A stretch of DNA of 64,000 nt from Martinezella rhizogenes (GTDB lineage: Bacteria > Pseudomonadota > Alphaproteobacteria > Rhizobiales > Rhizobiaceae), in the NCBI GenBank assembly GCA_013322215.1, contig JAAMEZ010000036.1:682001-746000 (forward strand), in the 5' to 3' direction. Made by a program: the position numbers and the translations under genes. Below are positions 42,183 to 52,021 of this stretch, piece by piece. How positions within the stretch are numbered: position 1 is the first letter of the stretch; the number at the start of each line of letters is the position of its first letter. The notes below the pieces were generated by a model. It was not told the DNA's origin. It worked only from the letters and a program-made list of their open reading frames with translations, and made no database searches.

Positions 42183-44897
42183 ATGGAAAAAAGCCTAGCG
42201 CGCTACATTTGGTCGAATACCCGGCTGGAGCAGATCTGGATACTGCTTGTCGTTGCGGCCTCGATGATCCCGTACTTCCTGTCCTTCGACTTGCCGAAGC
42301 AGATCGTCAACGGGCCGATCCAGGGCAAGGGTTTCGAACATCCCGGCGATACGCAGACCTTCATGCACATTGCCTTCGATGTGCCGCTCATCGGCCATGT
42401 CGAGATTTTTCAGGGCATGCAGCTGACGCGCATGTGGATGCTCGTTGCACTGAGCATGGTGTTTTTGGCGCTCGTCGTCCTCAACGGTCTCTTCAAGCTC
42501 TATATCAACACCTATAAGGGACGGCTGGGCGAGCGCATGCTTCGCCGCATCCGCTTCGAGCTGATCGACCGCGTATTGCGGTTTCCGCCGGCGCATTTCA
42601 AGCGGGTAAAGCCCGCCGAAATCGCCACCATGATCAAGGATGAGGTGGAGCCGATGGGCGGCTTCACGGGCGATGCCTTTGTGCAGCCTGCCCTTCTCGG
42701 CGGCCAGGCGGTCACCGCGCTCATCTTCATCATCATGCAGAATTTCTGGCTCGGCATGATCGCCGCCGGCATCGTCGCCGTGCAGGCGATCGTCATCCCC
42801 CGTATGCGCAAGAGGCTTCTGGAACTCGGCCGCCAGCGGCAGCTGACGGCGCGCGAGCTTTCCGGCCGCGTTGGCGAGATCGTCGACGGTATCGGCACCA
42901 TCCACGCCAACGACACCACGAATCTGGAGCGCGCCGATATCGCGCAGCGGCTCGGATTGATCTTTTCGATCCGCTACGATCTTTATCAGTGGAAGTTCCT
43001 GGTGAAGTTCATCAACAACTTCCTTGCCCAGGTGACGCCGTTCCTGTTCTATCTGATCGGCGGCTTTCTGGCGTTGCAGGGTCGTTTGGACATTGGTCAG
43101 CTCGTTGCCGTCATCAATGCCTATAAGGATCTGCCGGGACCGCTGAAGGAACTGATCGACTGGGATCAGTCGCGTCAGGACGTTCAGGTCAAGTACAATC
43201 AGGTGGTCGAGCAGTTCAGCGTCGAGAATCTGATCGATCCCAAGATCCAGGTCGTCTCGCATGCGCCGGCGGCCCGCATCACTCATTCCCTCGTTGCGAC
43301 AAATCTGACCGTCGTCGACGATAGCGGCGCGCGCGTGCTGGATCATGTCTCGGTCGAGATTCATCCGGGTGAAAGGGTGGCGATCGTCGGCGACAGCGGT
43401 GCGGGCGGCGAATATCTCGCCGAGGCATTCGGGCGTCTGATCTGGCCGGACAGCGGCCGCGTCTCGATCGACGGCCGCGATATCCTGGAGCTACCGGAAT
43501 CGCTTACTGGGCGACGTATCGCCTATGCCTCTTCCGAGACGTTCTTCTTTCACGGTACCTTGCGCAGCAATCTCCTTTACGGCCTCAAGCATGCGCCGCT
43601 CGTTGCTCCTGTCTACAGCGAGGATGAGGCTGCAAAAGCCAAGTGGAGCGTGGCCGAGGCCCGGCGCGCGGCCAATCCGGAATTCGATCTCAATAGCGAT
43701 TGGGTCGATTATGCTGCCGCCGGCGCAACGGGACCGGATGATATTTATTCCGCCATCCGTCCGGTTCTCGATGCCGTTACCATGTCGCAGGATATTTTCG
43801 ACATGGCATTGCGTTCGAATGTGGACGCTGCCGCGCATCAGGATCTGACGTCGCGCATTGTCGAGCTGCGGCAGGCACTGCGATCGCAGCTTGAGGAGGA
43901 GAAGCTCGAGGATCTCGTGGTTCCCTTCGAGTTCGATGCCTATAATCTGCAGGCGACAGTCGGTGAAAATCTGCTCTTCGGTACGCTGAAGCGACCGCAG
44001 ATGACCAATCGCAAGCTGGCGGCACACCCTTACTTTCGGCAGGTATTTGCCGAGACGGGCCTAGTGTCCGACTTGTACGATATGGGTCTCGAGATCGCCG
44101 AAAACGCGGTCGAGCTCTTTACCGACCTGCCGCCGGACCACCCGTTCTTCCAGCAACTGACTTTCATGACTGCGGAAGACATCCCGACCTATGAGGCGCT
44201 GCTGCAGAAGCTGAACGGCAAGGGCTATGAGGCGGCCGACGATGACGAGCGTGCCGCCATTATCCGCCTAAGCTTCTCCTATATCGAACCACGTCACCGC
44301 TTCGGCCTTCTGACACAAGTGCTCATGGAAAAGATCGTGCAGGCGCGCGCGAAGTTCTATGAGAATATTCCGGCCGATCTCGCCAAGTTGATCGAGCGCT
44401 ACGATCCGGAGCGTTTTACCGCCTCCGCCACCTTGATGGATAACGTGCTGTTTGGCCGTATCGCCCATCAGCAGGCCAATGCGCCGGAACGTATCCATCA
44501 GATCATGTATGATGTGTTCGGGCGTCTCGGCATGCATGACAGCGTTCTGTCGATCGGCCTGGATTTCGATGTCGGCTCCGGCGGCAAGCGCCTGACGAAC
44601 GTGCAGCGCCAGAAGCTCAATCTCGGTCGCGCGCTTTTGAAACGGGCCGATTACATCATCTGCAATCGTCCGCTGCCGGCGCTCGATCATCGTATTCAGG
44701 ATCAGATTGCGAGGGCTATTCTGGGCGAGTTCGATAGCGACGGCTATGCCCCAGCGATCATCTGGGTCCTGTCCAATCCCAGCTTTGCCGAATTATTCGA
44801 CCGCGTTCTGGTCTTCGACCATGGCAGCCTTGTCGAAAGTGGCTCCACGACCGATCTTTTAGAGAAAAACGGTATGTTCAAAGAACTGTTATCGTAA
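42183..44897 (+). CDS. ABC exporter-like protein with fully degenerate nucleotide-binding domain
   Basis: The product (904 aa) has an exporter-type transmembrane domain (residues about 1-340; RIRFELIDRVLRFP coupling helix, six helices) and a very long C-terminal part. That part aligns in order with an ABC ATPase, but every motif is lost: Walker A reads GDSGAGGE (G409 for Lys, E410 for Ser/Thr), the Q-loop YASSETFFF has no Gln, the signature is LTNVQ (804-808), and Walker B ends CNRPLPALD with N828/R829 for Asp/Glu. About 300 extra residues contain two more copies of the post-Q-loop motif (TLRSNLLYG 459, TVGENLLFG 592, TLMDNVLFG 750). Function unknown; it may be a regulated channel or scaffold. 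Confidence 0.78.
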   Translation: MEKSLARYIWSNTRLEQIWILLVVAASMIPYFLSFDLPKQIVNGPIQGKGFEHPGDTQTFMHIAFDVPLIGHVEIFQGMQLTRMWMLVALSMVFLALVVLNGLFKLYINTYKGRLGERMLRRIRFELIDRVLRFPPAHFKRVKPAEIATMIKDEVEPMGGFTGDAFVQPALLGGQAVTALIFIIMQNFWLGMIAAGIVAVQAIVIPRMRKRLLELGRQRQLTARELSGRVGEIVDGIGTIHANDTTNLERADIAQRLGLIFSIRYDLYQWKFLVKFINNFLAQVTPFLFYLIGGFLALQGRLDIGQLVAVINAYKDLPGPLKELIDWDQSRQDVQVKYNQVVEQFSVENLIDPKIQVVSHAPAARITHSLVATNLTVVDDSGARVLDHVSVEIHPGERVAIVGDSGAGGEYLAEAFGRLIWPDSGRVSIDGRDILELPESLTGRRIAYASSETFFFHGTLRSNLLYGLKHAPLVAPVYSEDEAAKAKWSVAEARRAANPEFDLNSDWVDYAAAGATGPDDIYSAIRPVLDAVTMSQDIFDMALRSNVDAAAHQDLTSRIVELRQALRSQLEEEKLEDLVVPFEFDAYNLQATVGENLLFGTLKRPQMTNRKLAAHPYFRQVFAETGLVSDLYDMGLEIAENAVELFTDLPPDHPFFQQLTFMTAEDIPTYEALLQKLNGKGYEAADDDERAAIIRLSFSYIEPRHRFGLLTQVLMEKIVQARAKFYENIPADLAKLIERYDPERFTASATLMDNVLFGRIAHQQANAPERIHQIMYDVFGRLGMHDSVLSIGLDFDVGSGGKRLTNVQRQKLNLGRALLKRADYIICNRPLPALDHRIQDQIARAILGEFDSDGYAPAIIWVLSNPSFAELFDRVLVFDHGSLVESGSTTDLLEKNGMFKELLS

Positions 44898-44950
44898 TAT
44901 CCTATCTCGACAGTGGCGTCTGGGGCCGAACACTGGGGGTACCGAAGCTC

Positions 44951-45427
44951 ATGCTTCTGAAGGATGAAGTTGAAATGCTGAAGCGGGTGCCGATTTTTTC
45001 GCGCATTGCACCCGCAAAATTGAAACTCTTGGCGTTTACGTCCGATCGGGTCAGCTACAATGCTGGCCAAACCCTGTTTCATCAGGGTGATCAAGGTGAT
45101 GCGGCCTATGTTGTTCTTTCAGGAACTGCTGATATTCTCGTCGATAGCCCTGCCGGCGAGATCAAGGTTGCTGAAGTCGACCTTAATTCCATCGTTGGCG
45201 AAATTGCCATCCTCTGCGATGTCTCCCGTACAGCCACGGTGAAAGCGACCTCGAGGCTCGAAGCCTTGAAGATTAGCAAGGAGCATTTCCTGAAGCTACT
45301 CAGCGATTTCCCGGAAATGGCCGTCGAGATCATGCGCGTGCTGGCGGACCGCCTCAACCACACGACCTCGGAACTGACCGCCGTCCGCAGCCGTCTCAAC
45401 CAGCCGCAGTCGATGTCCACCCATTGA
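44951..45427 (+). CDS. Cyclic nucleotide-binding domain protein
   Basis: The product (158 aa) is a single CNB domain: LKRVPIFSRIAPAKLKLLAF at the start, FHQGDQGDAAYVVLSGTADI, and a phosphate-binding cassette VGEIAILCDVSRTATVKA in which the glutamate and arginine that hold cAMP or cGMP are intact. It has no DNA-binding or kinase domain, so it likely acts by contact with a partner. The neighbouring gene is the degenerate ABC exporter-like protein (53 bases upstream), which makes that protein a candidate partner. C-terminal helix MAVEIMRVLADRLNHTTSEL is typical for the fold. Confidence 0.85.
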   Translation: MLLKDEVEMLKRVPIFSRIAPAKLKLLAFTSDRVSYNAGQTLFHQGDQGDAAYVVLSGTADILVDSPAGEIKVAEVDLNSIVGEIAILCDVSRTATVKATSRLEALKISKEHFLKLLSDFPEMAVEIMRVLADRLNHTTSELTAVRSRLNQPQSMSTH

Positions 45428-45476
45428 TATCGAAGGGTTCGGCGTCCGTGCTTGAGCGGCGGACGCCCATTGCGAC

Positions 45477-46007
45477 ATGGCGAACTCAATCCCTAAATAT
45501 GCGCGGCCCGAATATGAGCGCCGGTTTCTTGTCGGCGACATTCCGGATCTTTCCGGAGCGGCATTCCGGCTGATCGACGATCTTTATCTCAACGACACCA
45601 GGTTGCGCCTGCGCAAGATCGTCTGCGATGATGGAGATACGCAGTATAAGCTTTGCAAGAAATACCCCGATGTCGGCGGCGATCCGCTTGCAATCGTCAA
45701 TGTCTACCTGACATCGCAGGAATATGATGTCTTCTCAGCGCTGGCCGGCAAAGGTATTCGGAAGAGGCGGTACAATATCGCCTCGTCTGCGCTTTGCCTC
45801 GATGTTTTCGAAGGTCAGCTTACCGGTTTGGTTCTATGCGAGATCGAGGCGGCGTCCGTCGCTTTGCTCGACGCACATACATTGCCTCACTGGATTGGAC
45901 GCGACGTTTCAGACGACCCGTTTTTCACCGGCGGCAATCTTGCATCTATCGATGCTGCGCAATTGTCGGCGAAACTGGCATCGCTCGGGTCTTGCCTCAC
46001 GCGTTGA
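45477..46007 (+). CDS. CYTH-domain protein
   Basis: The product (176 aa) fits the CYTH/triphosphate-tunnel fold: PEYERRFLV near residue 10 (E-x-E with R in place of the usual final Lys), RLRLRKI, YKLCKKYP, IRKRRYNI and LCEIEAAS supply the alternating acidic and basic tunnel residues, and DVSDDPFFTGGNLA is the family's conserved end. CYTH proteins act on triphosphates or, in class IV adenylate cyclases, make cAMP. Which applies here is unknown. It follows the CNB gene by 49 bases and is probably in the same operon. Confidence 0.78.
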   Translation: MANSIPKYARPEYERRFLVGDIPDLSGAAFRLIDDLYLNDTRLRLRKIVCDDGDTQYKLCKKYPDVGGDPLAIVNVYLTSQEYDVFSALAGKGIRKRRYNIASSALCLDVFEGQLTGLVLCEIEAASVALLDAHTLPHWIGRDVSDDPFFTGGNLASIDAAQLSAKLASLGSCLTR

Positions 46008-46024
46008 TCCGTCGCGACCTGTAA

Positions 46025-46153
46025 GCCCGTGGTGAGGCGTGGGATGCGCTCGAAAAGGAGCTTGCACCGGCCATGCGCGCGGATGATGGCGAGTTCGTCG
46101 CAGTTTCTGCCGAAGATGTCATTCGCCGCAATTATATTCAGATCTGGCAATAG
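46025..46153 (+). pseudogene. Remnant of a gene's 3' end
   Basis: After an in-frame stop (46022-46024), 42 codons read as ordinary protein with GC-rich codons (GEAWDALEKELAPAM, then AEDVIRRNYIQIW) to a TAG at 46151-46153, but there is no start codon or ribosome site in front. It looks like the tail of a gene whose upstream part has been lost or disrupted, possibly by rearrangement at the end of the CYTH gene. I do not recognise the parent. Confidence 0.35.
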
Positions 46154-46238
46154 TGGTTGATGCTGATTTGCCTGACTTTGGCATCACGACGTCGGCCCTG
46201 GCTGAATAGCAAGGCCGACGTTCTGGTCGCACTCTTCG

Positions 46239-47315
46239 CTATTTTCCGTAAGTCAGTACCGTGAACGTATTGGGGAAGAACGTGTTGGCATAGAAGGGAG
46301 AGACTGCCGTCAGGATCTTCTTTGAGGCATCGGCGCTGCCTTCAGCCGTGATGGCATAGATCGCCTTGGTTTGACGGTCCATCGCCATGGTGCGAACGCC
46401 GGCGCGGGTGCCGAGCGTTTCCAGCGGCTTGTAACTGTCAGGGCCATCGACCTCGAAAACGTTGAGATTGGCGCTCACGCCATTTGCAGTGAAGATACGT
46501 TTTAGGTCGCCGTCGTAGACGATGCTGTCGGTTCCTCCCCCGATCTCGGCGCTGTAAACTATCTTGCCGCTATCGCCATCAAGGACGGTGAAAGAGGGCT
46601 TGATGGCATCGTGTCCGCGGCAGCTGATGTAGACGCGTTCGTCAGCGGCATTGACGGTTACTGCGGTTGGGTGACCGCAAGCGGGGGCGGTGTCGTAGGT
46701 TGCAACAACCTTTCCGGCTTTGGTGTCGATCTTGTAGACTTTATCGAGATCCTGTGCCGCGAGGAAGAAGGCGGACTTGCCGTCGCTATCGGCACCTTCG
46801 ACCTTTTTGCTTGGCACCTTCAGACGACCGACTTCCTTGAGTGAAGGGACATCCAGCATGATCAGTTCGGTGCCGTCTTGCCCGGCGCCCATATTCAGCA
46901 CCAGACGTTTGCTGACGGCATCATAATGGCTGGTGTCGAGATCCTCGCCAACCTTGATCGGTGCCTGGGCCTCCAGCGTTGAAAGCTTGAACGGCGTAAT
47001 CGTGCCATCCTCGTTGTTGGAAATGCCAAGATCGAATTCGGGGATGAGTACGGCGCCATCTGAACTATCGGTCGCGGTCTTATCGATCACCTTTATGACC
47101 TTGTCGGTCGCGGGATCGAAGACCTGCAAACCTTCCTTACGATGACCCAGAAAAACGTGATGCGTGGCTGAATCGACCGAAACATAATCATAGCCTGAGC
47201 CTTTGCCTTCGATCATGGTAGCATGTTGCTGATGCCAACCATCGAATGCGAATGCCGGCGTCATCATAATCAACGCGAGTGCAGTTGTGGAAATTGCCAA
47301 GCTCGACCTTATCAT
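46239..47315 (-). CDS. Exported YncE-like beta-propeller protein
   Basis: The product (358 aa) has a Sec signal peptide (MIRSSLAISTTALALIMMTPAFA) and repeated beta-propeller blades (YDYVSVDSATHHVFLGHR, then HYDAVSKRLVLNMG, then TAVTVNAADERVYISCRG, then DSIVYDGDLKRIFTANG), as in YncE/NHL-like periplasmic proteins. No active site is visible; such proteins bind ligands or partners. The ATG at 47313-47315 has GGGAGAA upstream; the frame is open further but is not signal-like. An 11-bp-spaced direct repeat 58 bases upstream suggests control by a response regulator. Confidence 0.8.
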   Translation of the reverse strand: MIRSSLAISTTALALIMMTPAFAFDGWHQQHATMIEGKGSGYDYVSVDSATHHVFLGHRKEGLQVFDPATDKVIKVIDKTATDSSDGAVLIPEFDLGISNNEDGTITPFKLSTLEAQAPIKVGEDLDTSHYDAVSKRLVLNMGAGQDGTELIMLDVPSLKEVGRLKVPSKKVEGADSDGKSAFFLAAQDLDKVYKIDTKAGKVVATYDTAPACGHPTAVTVNAADERVYISCRGHDAIKPSFTVLDGDSGKIVYSAEIGGGTDSIVYDGDLKRIFTANGVSANLNVFEVDGPDSYKPLETLGTRAGVRTMAMDRQTKAIYAITAEGSADASKKILTAVSPFYANTFFPNTFTVLTYGK

Positions 47316-47372
47316 CCTATTTCTCCCTGATAAGTTTGCCGTTCCCCCCGGCCTCTGCACGCTAACAAATGA

Positions 47373-47391
47373 AGCTTTCAATGAGCTTTCA
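47373..47391 (-). promoter_or_regulatory. Direct repeat, candidate response-regulator site
   Basis: The octamer AGCTTTCA occurs twice (47373-47380 and 47384-47391) with an exact 11-bp period, that is TGAAAGCT-CAT-TGAAAGCT on the minus strand, 58 bases upstream of the beta-propeller gene. Tandem half-sites one helical turn apart are typical of OmpR/PhoB-type regulators. Confidence 0.4.
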
Positions 47392-47569
47392 TCGAGGAAC
47401 CTTTAGGCGCCGACCGCAGCGAAATGTCTGCCCTGACGGATCTCGGAAGCATACGATCGTCTTCTGTCGACCGAGGCGATCAGGCGTGCAATCTATAGCG
47501 GAGCAACCGCAGAACATCTTACAATCCCACGTGTCGCCGAATGCTGAATGCCAGACAAATTGAAGAAAT

Positions 47570-47592
47570 CCCGCCATGGCTTGCCTGGCGGG
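47570..47592 (-). terminator. Terminator-like hairpin after the FAH-family gene
   Basis: CCCGCCA (47570-47576) and TGGCGGG (47586-47592) form a 7-bp stem with a 9-base loop, 35 bases past the stop. On the minus strand it is followed by ATTTCTTC, a weak U-rich tail. Confidence 0.45.
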
Positions 47593-47626
47593 CTGAGCTG
47601 CTCCAAATCTCGGTTCAGTCGAGGCC

Positions 47627-48769
47627 CTAAATCAGGCCGCGCCGGGCGAGGTTGCGCATCAGATGCGACGCACCGAACGTCCAGGGCGAGCATTCAGTCG
47701 ACAGCAGCACGCGGTTCTTCAGCGAGCCGAGCTTGTCGTTGGAGATGGTGACGATGTCGCCGACCTTGTGGGTGAAGCCCTGGCCGGGCGTGTCGCGATC
47801 CTCGACCGGCGCAAAAAGCGTTCCCATAAACAGCACGAAGCCATCGGGATACTGGTGATGGCGGCCGATGGTCTGGGAGACGAGGTCGAGCGGATCGCGG
47901 CTGATCTCCTTCATCGACGAGCGGCCGTGCAGTACATAGCCATCCTCGCCTTCGACCTTCAGGTCGAGATCGGCATTGCGCACGTCATCCAGAGCGTACG
48001 TCTCGTCGAACAGACGGATAAACGGTCCGATCGAGCAGGAGGCATTGTTGTCCTTGGCCTTGCCGAGCAGCAAAGCAGATCGTCCTTCCACGTCACGCAG
48101 ATTGACGTCGTTGCCGAGGGTGGCGCCCTTCACACGGCCCTGGCTGTCCACCGCCAGCACGATTTCCGGCTCCGGATTGTTCCATTTCGAAATCGGATGC
48201 AAGCCGACATCAGCGCCCGGTCCCACGGAGGACATGACTTGCGATTTCGAAAAGACTTCCGCGTCCGGACCGATGCCGACTTCGAGATATTGCGACCACA
48301 CGCCTTCCTCAATCAGAGCCGCCTTGACCTTGGCGGCTTCGGGTGAGCCGGCCTTGAGGTTGCGCAGACTGTCGCCGATCAGTGCAGTCACTTTGCCACG
48401 GATCGCTTCGGCAAGATCCGGATTGCCAGCGGCGCGCTCCTCGATGACACGCTCCAGCATCGAGCGGGCGAAGGTGACGCCGCAGGCCTTGATCGCCTGC
48501 AGATCGATGGGTGCGAGAAGATGGACGATCGAGCGGTCGGCCCTGGCGGCCAGCAGATCGTCGAGCTTGGCGACGGCTTGACCTTTCTGCGCGCGGACGA
48601 AGGCGACCGGATCGTCCTTTTCCAGCAAATCGCGCATGGTCGGCGCGTCTTTCGACGTGATGTCGTAGAGTATGCCGTCGCGAAGGGTGACGAGGGCAGG
48701 GCCTTCCACATCCGGGCGCCAGATGCGGCCAACGAATGTTCCGGTGGTGAATGTTTCCGAGCTGGCCAT
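47627..48769 (-). CDS. Fumarylacetoacetate hydrolase-family protein
   Basis: The product (380 aa) has the FAH-fold C-terminal domain with the metal-binding pattern WNNPEPEIVLAV and GATLGNDVNLRDVEGRS. It belongs to the longer group of about 380-390 residues found beside sugar genes in rhizobia, some of which act as 2-keto-3-deoxy-sugar-acid dehydratases or hydrolases; the exact reaction is unknown. The ATG at 48767-48769 is preceded by GGAGGAGACG; a TTG six codons earlier would place that site inside the gene. It follows the GH4 gene after 179 bases that hold a clear terminator, so it is a separate unit. Confidence 0.8.
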   Translation of the reverse strand: MASSETFTTGTFVGRIWRPDVEGPALVTLRDGILYDITSKDAPTMRDLLEKDDPVAFVRAQKGQAVAKLDDLLAARADRSIVHLLAPIDLQAIKACGVTFARSMLERVIEERAAGNPDLAEAIRGKVTALIGDSLRNLKAGSPEAAKVKAALIEEGVWSQYLEVGIGPDAEVFSKSQVMSSVGPGADVGLHPISKWNNPEPEIVLAVDSQGRVKGATLGNDVNLRDVEGRSALLLGKAKDNNASCSIGPFIRLFDETYALDDVRNADLDLKVEGEDGYVLHGRSSMKEISRDPLDLVSQTIGRHHQYPDGFVLFMGTLFAPVEDRDTPGQGFTHKVGDIVTISNDKLGSLKNRVLLSTECSPWTFGASHLMRNLARRGLI

Positions 48770-48884
48770 GTCGTTCGTCTCCTCCAAACTGCGAGTGTTT
48801 TCTAACCCAGGCGAATGTGCTTTGCCATCGATTATCGATGCGACATTCGCCCGCGTTTTGGATTTTCATTTTTTCCCGCACGCT

Positions 48885-48921
48885 AAAAATGCAAGGCCCC
48901 GCGGCAGCACCGCGAGGCCTT
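48885..48921 (-). terminator. Rho-independent terminator after melA
   Basis: On the minus strand a 12-bp stem with one mismatch (AAGGCCTCGCGG, loop TGCTG, CCGCGGGGCCTT) is followed by GCATTTTTAG. It lies 27 bases past the GH4 stop and would end the agp-like operon. Confidence 0.75.
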
Positions 48922-48948
48922 TGGGCCGCAAGCCGGGAGAGAGTGGCT

Positions 48949-50319
48949 TCAGGCGGCCTGAACCTTGCGATTGCCGCGTGCCCATTCCGGCAGCCAGTCG
49001 CCGTGGGCGACGAGCAGTTCGTCAACCAGCGACCAGATCTGGTCGAGATCAAGCTCGGCTGCCGTATGCGGGTCCATCATCGCGGCGTGGTAGATATGCT
49101 CGCGATTTTCGGTCATGAGCGCCTTCACCGTCAGCTCCTGCACGTTGATGTTCGTGCGGATCAAGGCCGTCAGCTGCGGCGGCAGATCGCCGACATAGGT
49201 CGGCTGGATGCCGGAGGCGTCGACGAGGCAGGCGACTTCGGCCGCGCAATTGAACGGCAGCGAGGTGATGCAGCCATTGTTGCGGACGTTGCCGTAGATA
49301 ACGGAGGGTTCGCCGGTCCAGACCGAGTTGATGATCGAGGAGGCATATTCCTTCGATTGCTTGACCTCGATCTTGTCGGCAGTGCGATATTCCTCTGCCT
49401 GGTTCTTCCAGCGCGCCACCTGCTCGATGCAGCGCTTCGGATATTCGTCGAGCGGGATGCCGAATTTCTCGATCAGGTCCTCGCGGCCTTCCTTGATGAA
49501 GTAGGGCGTATATTCGGCGAAATGCTCGGAGCTTTCGGTGACGAAATAGCCGAGACGCGTCAGCATCTCGTAGCGAACCTTGTTCGGGCAGCGCGGGTTC
49601 CAGCCGGGCTTCGGTGCGCGTCCTTCGCGATAGGCGCGTACGAGATCCGGATAGAGGTTGCGATAGGAACCATCCGGCTGGCGATGCTCGAATTCGAGAT
49701 AGAAGGCCATGTGGTTGATGCCGGCCGAGCGGTAACGGATCTCGTTGTAGGGAATGTCGAGATCGTGCGCCAATTCCATCGCCGTACCCTGCACGGAATG
49801 GCAAAGTCCGACCTGTTTGATCGTCGGATACTTCTCGCCGATCGCCCAGGTGTTGATCGCCATCGGGTTGACATATTGCAGCATGATCGCATTCGGGCAG
49901 ACGGCGAGTATGTCCTCGCAAATCTTCCAGAGATGTGGGACCGTGCGCAGGCCGCGCATGATGCCGCCGACGCCGAGCGTATCGGCAATCGTCTGGCGCA
50001 GCCCGTATTTCTTCGGCACTTCGAAATCGGTAACGGTGCAGGGCTCATAGCCGCCGATCTGGAAGGCGACGACGACGAAGTGCGCACCATCGAGTGCCTT
50101 GCGCTGATCGGTGAAGGTCTCGACCGTGGCAGAGGCGCCGAGCGTCGAGGCTAGCTTGCGCGCGACGATGGCGCTTTCGTCGAGCCTTTGAGGATTGATG
50201 TCCATCAGCGCAATCCTGGCGCCAGCGAGGGCCGGACGTTGCAAGACGTCGCCGATGATGTTTTTCATGAAGACGGTCGAGCCGGCGCCGATGAAGGTGA
50301 TCTTGGGAGTTGCTGTCAT
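48949..50319 (-). CDS. melA: GH4 alpha-galactosidase (MelA/AgaL type)
   Basis: The product (456 aa) is a family 4 glycoside hydrolase, which uses NAD+ and Mn2+ in a redox-assisted mechanism. The NAD motif is FIGAGSTVF, the substrate-site YVNPMAINTW is at 149-158, and the Mn ligands are C173 (GLCHSVQG) and H203 (AGINHMAF). It cleaves alpha-galactosides such as melibiose and raffinose in the cytoplasm after uptake. It lies 18 bases after the ATPase gene of the agp-like importer, which is the arrangement of agaL2 in Sinorhizobium meliloti. Alpha-glucosidase or alpha-glucuronidase activity cannot be ruled out in this family. Confidence 0.87.
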   Translation of the reverse strand: MTATPKITFIGAGSTVFMKNIIGDVLQRPALAGARIALMDINPQRLDESAIVARKLASTLGASATVETFTDQRKALDGAHFVVVAFQIGGYEPCTVTDFEVPKKYGLRQTIADTLGVGGIMRGLRTVPHLWKICEDILAVCPNAIMLQYVNPMAINTWAIGEKYPTIKQVGLCHSVQGTAMELAHDLDIPYNEIRYRSAGINHMAFYLEFEHRQPDGSYRNLYPDLVRAYREGRAPKPGWNPRCPNKVRYEMLTRLGYFVTESSEHFAEYTPYFIKEGREDLIEKFGIPLDEYPKRCIEQVARWKNQAEEYRTADKIEVKQSKEYASSIINSVWTGEPSVIYGNVRNNGCITSLPFNCAAEVACLVDASGIQPTYVGDLPPQLTALIRTNINVQELTVKALMTENREHIYHAAMMDPHTAAELDLDQIWSLVDELLVAHGDWLPEWARGNRKVQAA

Positions 50320-50337
50320 TTCAAAATCTCCTGGATG

Positions 50338-52008
<1,671 letters not shown>

Positions 52009-52021
52009 ATCCGTTCTCCTC

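Larger units (their letters stand above)
47316..47626. other. Intergenic region between beta-propeller and FAH genes
   Basis: These 311 bases hold the direct repeat at 47373-47391 and the hairpin at 47570-47592, both listed separately. No gene is evident. Confidence 0.5.
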
